A stretch of DNA of 64,000 nt from Myoxocephalus aenaeus (Eukaryota > Chordata > Actinopteri > Perciformes > Cottidae). The stretch is taken from assembly GCA_038501785.1 (NCBI GenBank), contig JBAMJR010000040.1, positions 7,995,001-8,059,000 of the forward strand. Direction: 5' to 3'. The notes beneath the pieces were generated by a model, which was given only the letters and a program-made list of their open reading frames with translations, searched no databases and was not told the DNA's origin. Shown here piece after piece: positions 48,481 to 60,663 of the stretch (position 1 is the first letter of the stretch; each line of letters starts with the position of its first letter). The translations under genes were made by a program, and so were the position numbers.

Positions 48481-51400
48481 AATGAAGATGGAAATATCTT
48501 CATTAGTTTTTTATCATGTTTAGTCATCTTAGCGAAAGAAAACCATACGTATTAAAGTATAGTTTTACGAAAGGAAAGCTGTTGACTTTGTTGGTTTTAG
48601 TTTTAGTCATCACATTATATTGAACATTTCATTCAGTCTAGTCTAGTCACTGTCAACTTGAACTTGTGCAGACGAGTTACTCCTCCAGACGGGGCTTGTT
48701 GTCTGATGCAGATGTGGGCTGTCAAAGCAGTGACTCAGCATTTCTCGTCAAACCGCAAAAGACCCATCAGTCAAAGGTAGAACCTCCTTTTCATTTCACA
48801 GTTTCTTACGTCTCACCACAGCTGCAACAAGCTTTAATCTGTCAAAAGAGTTACATTGTGTTTCACTGATTTCAATCTTGTTGTGATGCACCACATCAAA
48901 AATCTCACCGTGCACCTAATGAGGAACATCAGGTTTGTAAATGAGAGCGCAGTGATTTCCCAGGGAGCTCTGTTGCTGTGGCGATAAGCATTGTGCAGAA
49001 CTAATGCCGTCTAATTTGAAGAGATTGAGTGGGGTCCTTTACCCCACAGAGTGGGGTAAAGGACTCGCAAACGCTCCACACACACAATGTTGTGCACTAA
49101 AGTGGCAATTGAGTTATGCAATTTTTAAGCCGTAACATCTCAATGGCACCTAACATGCCACAGGAGCTTTACTGTCTGTTGGCACGTTAGTCTTTAGTCA
49201 TGAGTCAGCTACCCGTGCCCGTTGCAGAACAGCCAGCTGGGTTTAAAACGGTTTCATCAGCCTCGTTTGATGGTGCTAATGTTATTTTACTCACTACTTT
49301 GGGACTGTGTGAAAATGATTTGCTGTAGAGAGGGGGGCTTCATGTTATGTATAATTAAAAAGCAAGACCATCCCCCTTATTTTTCAAAAAGATATTCAAG
49401 ACAGCCATTCGCTTAAAACCCTGTCCCACTGCAAGTATGCCGTGCTGTTGTACTGTTTTAATATCAGTCTCTCTTTCTAAACTCTCAAACCAGACTTGGT
49501 GATTGTTCAAAGTTACACAATGGTTCATTTGTTAGCAGACAAAAAGCTGTGGGTGATCAAAATTGTGTTTAATCCATCCGTAAAAAAAAAAAAAAAAGGC
49601 TCTTGAACCTTCGCTTTTCAACTGAAATCTCTGCTGATTTTCCCGTGGACTCCCCAATCGCAGGTTAAACCCCACCGGCGAAACAAAAGAGGGAACAGGA
49701 AATAGGGTCTCTGAACCGCAGCTACAGAAATATGAAATACTCAACCACATAAATCAGTTTTTTTTAAATACGATTCTTATCTGGACATGTGAATTGAACC
49801 CTGCAGCATATTTGAGGACTGTTCTGTTGAATTTTGTTACTTCTGGAACCAAACCGGGACGTTCTGGTTTCACTTTGGCTCTGTGTAGCCTGATATGTAT
49901 GAGATCAGATCTGTGACTGTGATCATAACCCTAACCCCGATAATAATATCTGCACAGTCCCGTGCTACAGCTCATCTGGAACACCATCAGCAACAAGACA
50001 CAAGAAAGATGCAGCATAGTTTCAGCAGAGCAGAGTGGGACACCGTTGTCGTTCCTGGAAAGAGTGATTTGGTGACAGACCCACATCCTCTCTTCAGATA
50101 GCTGGATGAACCCTGCTCCTTTGAGATCAGGGTTTCTGACTGAACTCTACTTGTGTTACAGTCCTTATACATTTACATTTTTAAATTACTCTTCACAGTT
50201 TCCCCCCCTCTGTGCTCATGGTGACAGTTATTTCTGTCCTGTGCCGTATCGCCCTCCATCATTTCCTTGAAAGAGCAGCTTGGGGCGGTGCAGACAGTCG
50301 GAGGGCGCTTCGCCGCCTACTTTCTAGGTCTCGTCTCGCACACACACACACACAGACGTGCCCCTCTTGGACAACTTTTGCCTTGAAGACGATGCCAACA
50401 TGTCTGAGATACGAGCCCCTGATTGGCTGGCCCTCTGGGTCATGTCTTTCAGTTGGTTTCACCACCAATAAGAGGCAGCAAGGTCACATGTCCCCGCATG
50501 TGTGCGAGAGATGTGGGGTCAGGGGGTTGATGCGTGTCTGCATGCATGTCCAGGCTTACAGTCAGATACCTTTGGACATGTGTGGGTTGTTTTACTTCAA
50601 CCAGCAGAGAGCGCGTGTGAGACCCGGCATGTCAGCGTTTTTTGGGAACATTTATTATCAATAATTTTCCCAATGTGCACAGTTGTGAATTATGTGATCT
50701 CTGTTCACAGCGTGCCCGTTCATCCTGCCACAGATAAATAGCTGCGGCCCCTTTGTCTAACGCAGCATTTGTGTGATTACAAACTATGTTTGGACAAAAT
50801 TAAAAAACAATAAAATAGAAAATAGGTCTTCACCAGGTTATTCAGAACTGCCCCGCCCCCCTGCTCCCAGTGAAATAAACCCATATGCAAGTATATGAAC
50901 ACGGTATAGTGGGTGATAAAACATCTTCTCGTATGGCAAATAGGGTTTTATGTTGTGATTCATATTTAGTATATCATGCTGTTATAGATTTTCAGAAAAA
51001 AATATTAAGAAACCAGAAATAAGCAGACAGCAAATTAATGAATGAAACATCTAAGTACTTGGGTGGGGTGGTAGGAATCAGGGTCATTGAAACTCGAGGA
51101 GAGGAGTTGTTCCAAATCTTTAAACGTCCTCATGTGACAAGACACCGTGGGCATTGGAATACTGTGATGGACATTTACATTCCCTATCCTATAATATATT
51201 GAACGATAATATATCAATGGTAAAATTATCAACAATTTAGTTACAAAACTGGGGGTCTTTTGCCGACAACGACCAGATTCACCCTGTCCTAGACACGGCC
51301 AGCAGGCCCTTAGCCTCCCAGGACATGCGTCTAGACTCCCGGTCCTGAAATCCGGTCGACTCCGTGGGCCCCCCTGTACAACCTGAACCCGGGCTTGCCT

Positions 51401-51755
51401 TGTCCGGTCCCTGGCTTAAGGAGCCGGTGAGTTTAAGAGGTCCTGGGGGGCTGTGGGAAGGGGGAGAGGGGCCAAGAGGCCGAGCCCTCTCGTTTCTGAT
51501 CAGCCCACTTGGCCTGATAGCGGGCCACGTGGAGCAGCCTCCGAGCCAACACCGCTCTGGAGTGTATCTAGACCACGGGGCCAGTTCACACACGAGACCC
51601 GCCCACTCCTGCCGTACAAGATACACCTTTAGGGACCGTCAATTGATTTCCATTGTTATTAACACTATCAGATCAGATTACATTTTAATACCGCTCGCTA
51701 ACAGCATAATTATCGTACTCATTTGAACATTATTTTATGCCTCAGCTTTAGGTTA
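48481..51755. other. Intergenic, no gene supported
   Basis: Mixed unique-looking sequence. A poly(A) run is at 49579-49597, and a GC-rich stretch at 51264-51640 has long open frames on both strands but proline/arginine-rich, non-conserved translations. I see no splice-supported coding exon. Confidence 0.45.
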
Positions 51756-52264
51756 ATGTTCAACAGTGGCGGGCCGTCAGAATCACAAAGTTATAGCTAT
51801 TTTATAATTTAATTTTTTTTATAATTAAAAGTTATATTTTATAATGTAATTGTTTTTCACAAATACACTACATGTATTATAATTATTTTTCCCTAATAGC
51901 TTATTTTCTCATTGCACAGCTCGTGTCTTGTATGTTCCTCCTGCCTGTCTGTCCTTCTGGCCAGCGCGCTGGTTGTGCAGCTTGGCACCAGCGCATGACC
52001 TCTGTTTCTCTCTATGGTAGAGAAGCCGGTTAAATTACAGGGTGACAGCCAGCTAGATGGACTTTCACACTCCGGTACACTAGGTGGTGGTATGCACCTA
52101 GTCAAGTTGGTTGTGATCCGTCATTAAACTGCAGATGAAGAAGCAGCAGACTTTTACCGTGGACAGTACTGTATAACACTTGGACCTTCTGTCCTCCCCG
52201 CCCCGCAGCGCATCTCACCCTGCCTGGCCACCCGAGGCGCGATGGAAAGCAGGTCTGCGCTAGC

Positions 52265-53442
52265 TAGATTGTGAAATACTCAGACCGGCCCGTCTGGCAC
52301 CAACAACCATGCTACGCTCAAAATTGCTTAAATCACCTTTCTTTCCCATTCTGACATTCAGTTTGGAGTTCAGGAGATTGTCTTGACCAGGACCACACCC
52401 CTAAATGCATTGAAGCAACTGCCATGTGATTGGTTGATTAGATCAGTGATTCTCAACTGGTGGGTCGCGTTTTCAGTTGCCTGAAAAAAAAAAAAATCTC
52501 TTTTTTTTTTTTTTTCATCCTGTGGTTTTATTTTGAAAGGACTTTTTTATGAAGTGTCATTATTTTTCCGGCTCTGGTTTCAACTGGTTTTGCACTTGTC
52601 CCTCCACGTTTTCAGCAGCGTGGGCCAGGTTGGGTCAAACCATCCTGATATGAGGGAGACTCTGGGTTTTTAGGATAATTAAATTAAACAGCCTACTGAA
52701 TATAACATTGACAACTGATGGCGCTGCCTGCATGACAGGAAAAAACTCAGGGGTTGGGAGGAGAATTGAGTGCTGCTTAATTTTCTGTAAAGCACAATGT
52801 TTTTCAGTATTTACTGATGAGGTAATCACAAGAGAAGTTAATGTTGTATATATGAATACTTTTGAATTCCACTTTTGTTTAATTTATTTTGAGTTAGTGG
52901 AAAAGCTGCTCCTCAACACAGTGACGTGTTCCACAGTAAAGTGTTTGTCATAGATTCGGTGAGTGTGTGTTGTCAGTTAAAGTTAGGTCATTTCAGTCTT
53001 TTTGAAACTACTTCTTAGTTGTTGGACTGTTTGTGCATGAAAGCTGTTGAGTCTGTTTAAAAATAGCTGAAGATTCTGAATTGTTATATATGTTGTAATA
53101 CCTCGTGTCCTGAAGATGCAGTTTTAGTTTTTTTATTAAAATGCAGCTAATTGAGTGTAAAAGGGAATAGTTCCCTCTCTATCATCGCCACCAGCTGCTC
53201 GTTTTGGTTATTAAACTTGTTTTTGTGTTAGCATACATATTCTGTACTATCTCAGGTTCAAACTGCACCATCTTTTCATTAAATACATTGGAGAAGTTGA
53301 GAATGTTCCTCGATTTGGGTCGCGGCTTGTCATTCAGGGATGATAGTGGGTCCCGGAGCCAGACCAGTTGAGAACCACTGGATTAGATAATTGCATTAAT
53401 GAGAAATTGAACAGGTGTTCCTAATAATCCTTTAGGTGAGTG
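52265..53442 (-). mobile_element. Tc1-like 5' fragment split by a hAT insertion
   Basis: Positions 52265-52443 and 53381-53442 together match, in reverse, the first roughly 240 bases of the Tc1-like element at 60664-61883, including its terminal repeat (CCTTTAGGTGAGTG at the right edge). The match is interrupted exactly at the 8-bp duplication GATTAGAT made by the inner hAT. Confidence 0.9.
52444..53380. mobile_element. Non-autonomous hAT element, copy 2 (intact ends)
   Basis: Ends CAGTGATTCTCAACTGG and CCAGTTGAGAACCACTG are inverted; GATTAGAT flanks both sides (52436-52443, 53381-53388). A plus-strand remnant TTDGAACMTGKNSGVGRRI is a hAT transposase block. It is the same family as 13425-14320. 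Confidence 0.92.
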
Positions 53443-53454
53443 TATATTGTCGCA

Positions 53455-56340
53455 AGGCAAGGCAAGTTTATTTGTATAGCACATTTCAACAACAAGGCGA
53501 TTCAAAGTGCTTCACATAAAACCATTAAGAGCATCAAAACATAATGCAGAGAAAACAGGATTTAAAACAATTAAGAAAACATTAAAACAGTAGAAAACAG
53601 GATTTAAAACAGTTAAGAAAACATTAAAACAGTCAAAAAGCTAAATAAAAAATAAAAATTGAATAAAAGTTGCAGTGCAGTTTAAGAAATAAAATGCAGT
53701 AGTGAGATGCAGCAATTGAATCTGGATCAATTAAAGGCAACAGCAAAAAGAAAAGTCTTCAATCTGGATTTAAAGGAGCTGAAGGTCTCAGCAGACCTGC
53801 AGCTTTAAGGGACCTTGTTCCAGATATGTGGAGCAGAAAAGCTGAACGCTGTTTCTCCATGTTTAGTTCTGACTCTTGGAACAGAAAGTAGACCCGTCCC
53901 AGACGACCTGAGGGGTCGGGATGGTTCATAAGGTAGCAGCAGATCACAAACATACTTAGGCCCTAAACCATTCAGTGCTTTATAAACCAGCAGCAGGATT
54001 TTAAAGTCAATTCTTTGTTTGACAGGAAGCCAGTGCAAAGACCTCAGAACTGGTGTGATGTGATCCACTTTCCTGGTCTTAGTGAGGACTCGAGCTGCAG
54101 CGTTCTGAATCAGCTGCAGCTTTCTGATTTACTTTTTACAGAGGCCTATGAACACACCGTTACAGTAGTCCAGTCTACTGAAGATAAATGCATGGACAAG
54201 TTTCTCCAAATCCTGTTGAGACATAAGTCCTCTAACCCTTGATATATTCTTCAGGTGGTAATAGGCTGATTTTGTAATTGTCTTGATATGGCTGTTCAGG
54301 TTGAGGTCTGAATCCATAACTACACCTAGATTTCTGGCTTGGTTTGAGGTTTTTAACGTCAGTGATTGAAGCTGAGCGCTGACTTTCAATCGTTCGTCCT
54401 TGGGACCAAAAACAATTACTTCTGTTTTATCTTTGTTTAATTGAAGAAAATTCTGGCACATCCAGTTATTGATTTCTTCAATGCATTTAGCCAGCCCTTG
54501 TATGGGACTATAGTCCCCTGGTGATATAGTTATGTAGATTTGTGTGTCATCTGCATAATTATGATAACACACTTTGTTGTTTTTCATAATCTGAGCCAGT
54601 GGAAGCATGTAGATGTTGAACAGAAGAGGCCCCAGTATTGAGCCTTGGGGAACACCACATGTCATCCTAGTCAGCTCTGATGTGTAATTAGCTACCGACA
54701 CAAAGTATTGTCGGTCCTTCAAGTAGGATTCAAACCAGTTAAGTGCTGCGCCAGAGAGTCCTACCCAGACTTTCAGTCTGTCTAGTAGTATATCATGATC
54801 AACCGTGTCAAATGCAGCACTGAGATCCAGTAATACTAAGACTGAAGTTCTGCCACTGTCTGTGTTTAAGTGGATGGCGTTGAAAACCTTAACAAGAGCA
54901 GTTTCAGTACTGTGGTGCTGACGAAAGCCGGACTGGAAGACATCGAAACAGTTATTTTCGGCCGAGAAGTTGTTCAGCTGTTGAAAAACCATTTTTTCCA
55001 TTATTTTACTTAAGAATGGGAGGTTTGATATTGGCCTATAGTTTTTCAATATTTCGGGGTCTAAACTAGCCTTCTTTAGGAGTGGTTTAATCACTGCAGT
55101 TTTTAGGGCTTGAGGGAAGACACCTGAAAGAAGGGATGTGTTTACAATTTGTAAAAGATCAGCGGTCATGCAGTGTGAAATGTTTTTGAAAAAGTGTGTT
55201 GGTAGAATATCCAAGCAGCAGGAGGATGTTTTCAGATGTTGTATAATGTCTTCTAGGCCTCTCTGGTTAATTGAGTCAAATTGTGTCATGATATTTGAAT
55301 GGCTGTTAGATGGGGACAACACATATCCGGTGGTTGGTGTGGAGCCACCGACTGCTTGTCTAATTTTCTGAATTTTGTCAGCAAAATAGGAGGCAAATTG
55401 ATTGCATGCACAGGTGGATTGGAGCGTAGCAGTTACCGACACCAGAGGGTTTGTTAGCTTGTTGACGGTAGCAAATAAGGCACGTGTATTGTTATTGTTT
55501 TTGGTTATGATGTCAGAGAAGAAAGACTTTCTTGCATTTCTAAGTTCCAAATTATAATTGCGAAGTCTCTCTTTATAGATACCACAGTGAACCTGGAGAT
55601 TAGTTTTTCGCCACCTGCGCTCTGCTTTCCGGCACTCTCTTTTCTCTATTCTGACCAGCGTGGCATTTCTCCAAGGGGATCTTTTCTTACCCGAGACAAC
55701 CTTCACCTTACTGGCATCAATAACATGTTTTACTTTAGAATTGAAGCCATCCACAAGCTCATTGACTGAGATGCAAGAGAGGGCTGGTGTGGAGGAGAAC
55801 TTCTGAATAAATAGTTCACTGGTATTTTCAGTGATGTAACGCTTCGTCACAACCTTGGTTTGGACATTTGTGTGTAGGGAGATTGCACTCTCAAAGAAAA
55901 CACAGAAATGATCAGAGAGTGCAACATCAGTCACAGCAACCTTGGAAATGTCCAGACCTTTGGTGATGATTAGGTCGAGAGTGTGCCCCTTGTTGTGGGT
56001 GGGACCTGTTACATGCTGTGTCAGGTCATAGTTATCAAGGACACCACATAGCTCTATAGACCCTCTGTCCTGGGGATTATCAACATGGATATTAAAATCA
56101 CCAACAATGACAACACAATCAAAATCAATACAGATTATAGACAGCAGTTCAGTAAACTCATCAAAGAAGGTTGCACAGTATTTCGGTGGTCTGTAAATGT
56201 TGAGGAATAAAACTTGAGTGGAATTGAGACCCACATATTCAAAGGAAGTAAAATGACCAAAAGACATCTGCTTGCATTGAAGAGACTCATTATATAAAAT
56301 AGCAACTCCACCTCCTTTCTTATGCACTCTTGTGTCGCGA
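53455..56340 (-). mobile_element. L2/Rex-like LINE, 5'-truncated, two in-frame stops
   Basis: The minus-strand frame runs from about 56340 to TGA at 53727. It holds part of an endonuclease (GGVAILYNESL, VIVGDFNIHVD, HTLDLIITKG, LSDHF) and a complete reverse transcriptase (LKNYRPISNLPFLSKIMEK, FQSGFRQHHSTETAL, LLDLSAAFDTVDH, MTCGVPQGSILGPLLFN, NYADDTQIYI, LGVVMDSDL), then the C-terminal HITPVLRSLHWLPVKQRI and PRVRTKHGE. In-frame TAA codons at 54129-54131 and 53805-53807 break it. The 3' end is a TTTATTTGTATAGCAC-type tail. About the first 100 endonuclease residues are missing. Confidence 0.9.
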
Positions 56341-56487
56341 GCTAACTTGCGCTCGCTGTTAGCTCCCGGGGGGGGCCGTGAATTAGAAAATTCACGGCCC
56401 GCCACGGATGTTCAATGTTATTATCAGACGGTTCGCATTTAATTTCACATTTCTTTCCTCTCCTGGTTGTGGCTGGTTGAGTAACGT

Positions 56488-57185
56488 CACTAGACCCTTT
56501 CACGGACGCCGTTAGCTCCCGTTATCCATTTCCGGACGTAGCCGACGTGACGCAGTTTCCGGTCTTTTTGCCGGCATTTTCGTCAGCGGTCGCCAGAAAA
56601 GTTTAAGTAGTATTACTTTATACATATCAAAGAATCTACGTGTTAAATTTCATGAATATATATGGACGTTTACATGTCTAAATACTATAGGAAAGGGACT
56701 TTAATGAGAGAAAGCAGTAAGAACGCTCGGGCGACGCTCGGTCGACAATCTTTACTCTGAAAAGTATCTCCGAAATTACGGAGCTTTTATTGCATAGTTT
56801 GGAGTTGTTGAAACGTGATATCTTATTGTGAAGGACATAACTACGATCCTGGATGTGTTGACTGCATTTTGGTGGCCCTGAAACAAGTTAATATCCCCAA
56901 AAAAACAGCAGCGCCGAGTGTTAACTACGAGGATAGAAGTGCGTCCGCAATTGGCTGATAATAGCTCACGGCTAATTTACCGGCGTTAGCGTCCTTTTAC
57001 TGGCTCTAGTAAAGTTAAAACTAACTCTAAAAATTAAAACAATATTTTGCTCGAAAGGTAAGAAGTTAAAGCTTAACTTGACACCATTCAATCAGCTGAA
57101 AACGTGATAGGATCATTTTTATCAATATTTTAAGTGGGATTTTATCGGAATTTTCGCTAGAACGCGTCCGTGAAAGGGTCTAGTG
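56488..57185. mobile_element. CACTA-like MITE with 22-bp terminal repeats
   Basis: The termini CACTAGACCCTTTCACGGAC + GC are inverted and perfect for 22 bases; they begin CACTA and end TAGTG as in EnSpm/CACTA elements. ACGT, a palindrome, flanks both ends. No transposase is present in 698 bases, so the assignment rests on termini only. Confidence 0.7.
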
Positions 57186-57231
57186 ACGTTAGTAGAGTCA
57201 GGGGTCCCTCAACTCCTGGTCCCCTGACTAA

Positions 57232-57483
57232 TGCTGCGTTCACACCAAACACGTTGCAAATTCTTCGCGCGAGTAGATTACATGAAATTTCAATGCACAG
57301 ATGCGAATGACGCGAATAATACGGCGCGAATGGCCCCATTCGCTTACGCCATGCAATATTGGCGTACCTTGCATAACTGCATGAACCCCTATGACTATAC
57401 AATTCTGTACATCTATTTATTCTGTACACAAATAAGTAGAGCCAAATAATGCAGTCAAGAAGGTAGCACACAAACGTTACAGC
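57232..57483. mobile_element. PIF/Harbinger-like MITE, one end only
   Basis: TAA then TGCTGCGTTCACACCAAACA, and further GAGTAGATTACATG and AATGCACAGATGCGAATGA match the right end of the element at 12038-12560 in reverse complement. The other end is not seen; a hAT element follows immediately. Confidence 0.75.
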
Positions 57484-58503
57484 TAGGGCTGCAACAACGA
57501 ATCGATAAAAATCGATTATCAAAAGTGTTGGCAACGAATTTCATTATCGATTCGTTGTGTCGCGCGATTATTACGGCAGTCAATAAGTTGCGGAGGAAAA
57601 AAAAGAGCGGAGCAGAGCAACTGGCCTGCCAGCGTGTCTGAGATTGGAGTGAGACGAGGAGAAAAGCTGAGGTTGTGATCTTAGCAATAGAAGATCTTTG
57701 ATGTGTTGAGTCTTGGCTAATAAGATGTCTCCAGCGGCTTCATTTCCCTCAAACTTGTTTTTAAATGGAAGCTAGTCAGCTTGCTATCACGTTAGCTAAC
57801 GTGTTTGGGTTGTGTATTGTCGTTGTTACGTTATGTTCCGTTACAGTTCAGTCTAAAAAAACGTAACGTGATGAAACATGCCGTAACCCCCCGGTCTGGT
57901 TCAGTTCACCAGTCACTCGTTAACATTAAACCGGCACACCGGCAGATCTGGCTGCAGGTTTTGTATTTTTTTAAATATATATATTTAAGTAGAATGAATA
58001 AAATCACGTAGTTGGGCTTAGCCAACAACGTGATGTCGTGGTCGTAAGAGACCCAGAATGAAATGGTTTAAGGAAGAGGACGCTCTATATGTAGCGCAGC
58101 TTGATGCAGGGCTGAGATAAAGTGGAGCTGGGCCTGGAGGTTTCGGTCAAAACAGACTTGAGAGGAGCAGTACAGCTTCCCACTGTCCCAGTATTTCATA
58201 CATATTGATAAAGCAGGGCATGCTAAAGCAGCCTCTGCTCCAAGGAGGTAAACCATACATGTGTATGTTTTTAGTGTTAGTCCATTTTTATTTTATTTTT
58301 TTAATTAACAGCTCAGGGATGTTCAAGGAGCAACCTGTTAGTGCTTTCTGAAGATGTTTTGCACTGTCACTTCTGTTTTTGAATAAAGGGTTGGAAAGTA
58401 ATGCTTTTTAGATTTTCTTTTTTTTTTATCCAATTCATCAATTAATCGAAAAAATAATCAACCGATTAATCGATAATTAAAATAATCGTTAGTTGCAGCC
58501 CTA
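57484..58503. mobile_element. hAT-like non-autonomous element (TAGGGCTGCAAC ends)
   Basis: Begins TAGGGCTGCAACAACGAATC and ends GTTAGTTGCAGCCCTA; both subterminal regions are rich in ATCGAT/AATCG. This is a well-known type of fish element. Flanks GTTACAGC and GTTAGTGA agree only in part, so the target duplication is degraded or the end call is a little off. No transposase is visible. Confidence 0.75.
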
Positions 58504-58656
58504 GTTAGTGACGGCGAGGTTACGGGGTTTATGTAATTACATAAACTTAACGGTAAGTTAAATTTTTTTCTGTTCGGTTAGAACGCTTCCCACAAGGCTT
58601 TACTGTATTTCAGAAATTTTAATTAAGTTAATCAACGTTGTAGTTCTGGAGATCCT

Positions 58657-59262
58657 TTAGGAAACGTCACTTGACTTATGTTCCTCTTTCCTTGTCCGAT
58701 AATGGACGCCGCAGGGCGCGGGGCTAAAAAGGAAGTCGGGTAAAACTTCGTCCTCCCTGCACTTGGCAATAAATCCATTAAATCGGGTGCACCGTCCGTG
58801 GTGATTGGGGTTTGTCGATAACGTTTTTGAAAGACTTAAAAATGTCCTCCTCGTTAACAGCTTTTCTTGAGGAGTCATGTCTGTAAACACCATCCGAATA
58901 AAAATGCACAACTGGGCTGTGCCACTTACGTCCGTAGACTCATCCAATTGCAGTGAGAAACACTCGCAGTCCGCGATGTCCTTCCAAAGCTGCTGTGTCA
59001 AATCCACGGCCATGACTTCACAGCGCCGTGTAGCTGTACTTCTTGATAGCTGGAGAGCTTTGATTGAAGATAATATTTCCGGTTTGTCTTTAAAGTCTCG
59101 AAACAACGAGTTTGCTGCTTCAACGAATGCCTCTTTTATCATGTATTTGTTGTGCCAGAGTATCTGCACTTGGACAGCCTTCTGTTCTTGTCTTCTATTA
59201 TTATGTTTTTTGGGAATCATAAACGAGGGCCGAAGGAAGAGAATGAACATCCGAGCAGACAA
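58657..59262 (-). pseudogene. hAT transposase fragment (GTF2IRD2/SCAND3-like)
   Basis: Minus-strand frame reads AFVEAANSLFRDFKDKPEI, LQLSRSTATRRCEVMAVDL, DCECFSLQLDESTDVSGTA, CIFIRMVFTDMTPQEKLL and NGFIAKCREDE. These are landmarks of the N-terminal half of the hAT transposase catalytic domain, including the Asp in QLDESTD. A deletion joins LLTRRTF to later sequence, and the frame then decays. It corresponds to the part missing from the relic at 11278-11907. Confidence 0.85.
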
Positions 59263-60663
59263 TAGAGATGCTTCATTGCCATGGAGGTGAGGGCTAAATG
59301 AGCAGCGCTGTCTGTTGCCTGTGGGGCTAGTAGATGTTTGCTCTCTAATCTGCAGCCAAGCAGAAGCCCATTATTGGGTCAGTGCCTACTTTGTCCCATC
59401 CCATTAATTCCCCACAGTGCTAGTGAGGCCCGGAGGGTTGGATTACCCTGCCCAACCGTAAGATGGGCGACTACTTGACTGGGAGGACTGGAGCGGGGCT
59501 AGAACATCAGAGAGGATCTCATGGGTGCCATCATACTGGCCTCGTATTGCACTAGCTCCCATGTGTATATTAGAGAACTGTGAGGGCATAAGGATGAACA
59601 AACCGAGAGATTGTTCAATGCTATCAAACACATTGCAGCATGAGCTGAGCAACCGCTAGTGTTGCATCATGGGATTGATTTTTAGAACATTTGATTTGAT
59701 AGATTCCTGCCATCTAGCTAATTTGGAATACAATATTCTCCCAACTGGGGACCAGCATTGCAAACTTGCTTTGGCTATGGTGTGGTGTGTGGCATTGATT
59801 CATACTCTATACCTGGCAATATAACAATTATTATATTAGAATTACCCCTTATTGCATTAAAGAAACCTGGAACATAACACACAGGGGAATTATTACATTA
59901 GTTACGAGGTAGTTACAATAGACTGTATATAAGAAATGGACGTAGTCATCGTGATGTCACACGTTGGTTTGTGGACTGATGTTATGAAGGTTTGATTTTG
60001 GCGATTTTGTCATCGCCATCTTGGCTTTTTGATAAACAGAAGTTACCATATTTGGAATGCGGAGAAGTGACGTAGTGACGCCTGATACGTCTCTGGTAGC
60101 GGCAGCGACCTGTCAATCACAGTAAAGCATACTACACTTTAAGGTCTGTTTGACTTTAGAAAAGGCCCATAATGTACTGTGGACTTTTTAGGTAATCTCA
60201 GAAATATACATCTATGTAAGGAGATGTTTTATCCACATGGGTTAGTAAGGAGTTTTAAATCTCATGAAACAGCAGCCCAAGCAACAGCGGCAACAATACT
60301 TTAGCACACATACTTTTCTCAGTGTTCCTCTGATAACACAGTGCATATAGCCCGTTTTAGTAGCTGCGTAGTCCCTTTGAGTTCACTGGGGGACACGTAT
60401 TTGGAAGAAGTTCACAGTTACCTGGTACGAATCCAAGTCAGAGCGGGGAAACAGGCGTGTGGGCCAAGATAACATCATGCGTGGACACTAACATCTGGAA
60501 GCTGATTGATGAATATGGTCAACAACACTCCAAGTGAAGGCCGAGAAGTTTTGCAACAAGAGAAGGCCGAGAAGAAGGTCGGACTGTTGACCACGTTGCT
60601 ATGAGATGTTAGTTAGTGCTCAAGGTGGGAGGGGACTGATGAGTCACGGTAACAGGCAATATA
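59263..60663. other. Intergenic with a dispersed repeat
   Basis: At about 59925-60190 the words TATATAAGAAATGGACGTAG, TCATCGCCATCTTGGC and GACCTGTCAATCA belong to a common fish repeat. Elsewhere nothing is recognised. Confidence 0.5.

Larger units (their letters stand above)
51764..56407. mobile_element. Large hAT element hosting nested insertions
   Basis: Left end CAGTGGCGGGCCGT (51764) and right end ACGGCCCGCCACGG (to 56407) are inverted. The eight bases ATGTTCAA occur immediately outside both ends (51756-51763 and 56408-56415). Inside lie a Tc1 fragment, a second hAT and a 2.9-kb LINE. It shares ends with the relic at 41797-42479. Almost none of its own transposase remains. Confidence 0.82.

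Noticed and set aside
50212..50741. 150-residue plus-strand frame
   Set aside because: No recognisable domain, contains a CA array translation, and no supporting exon borders.
51279..51726. Long frames on both strands in GC-rich DNA
   Set aside because: Pro/Arg/Ser-rich translations on both strands with no conserved motif; best explained by base composition.
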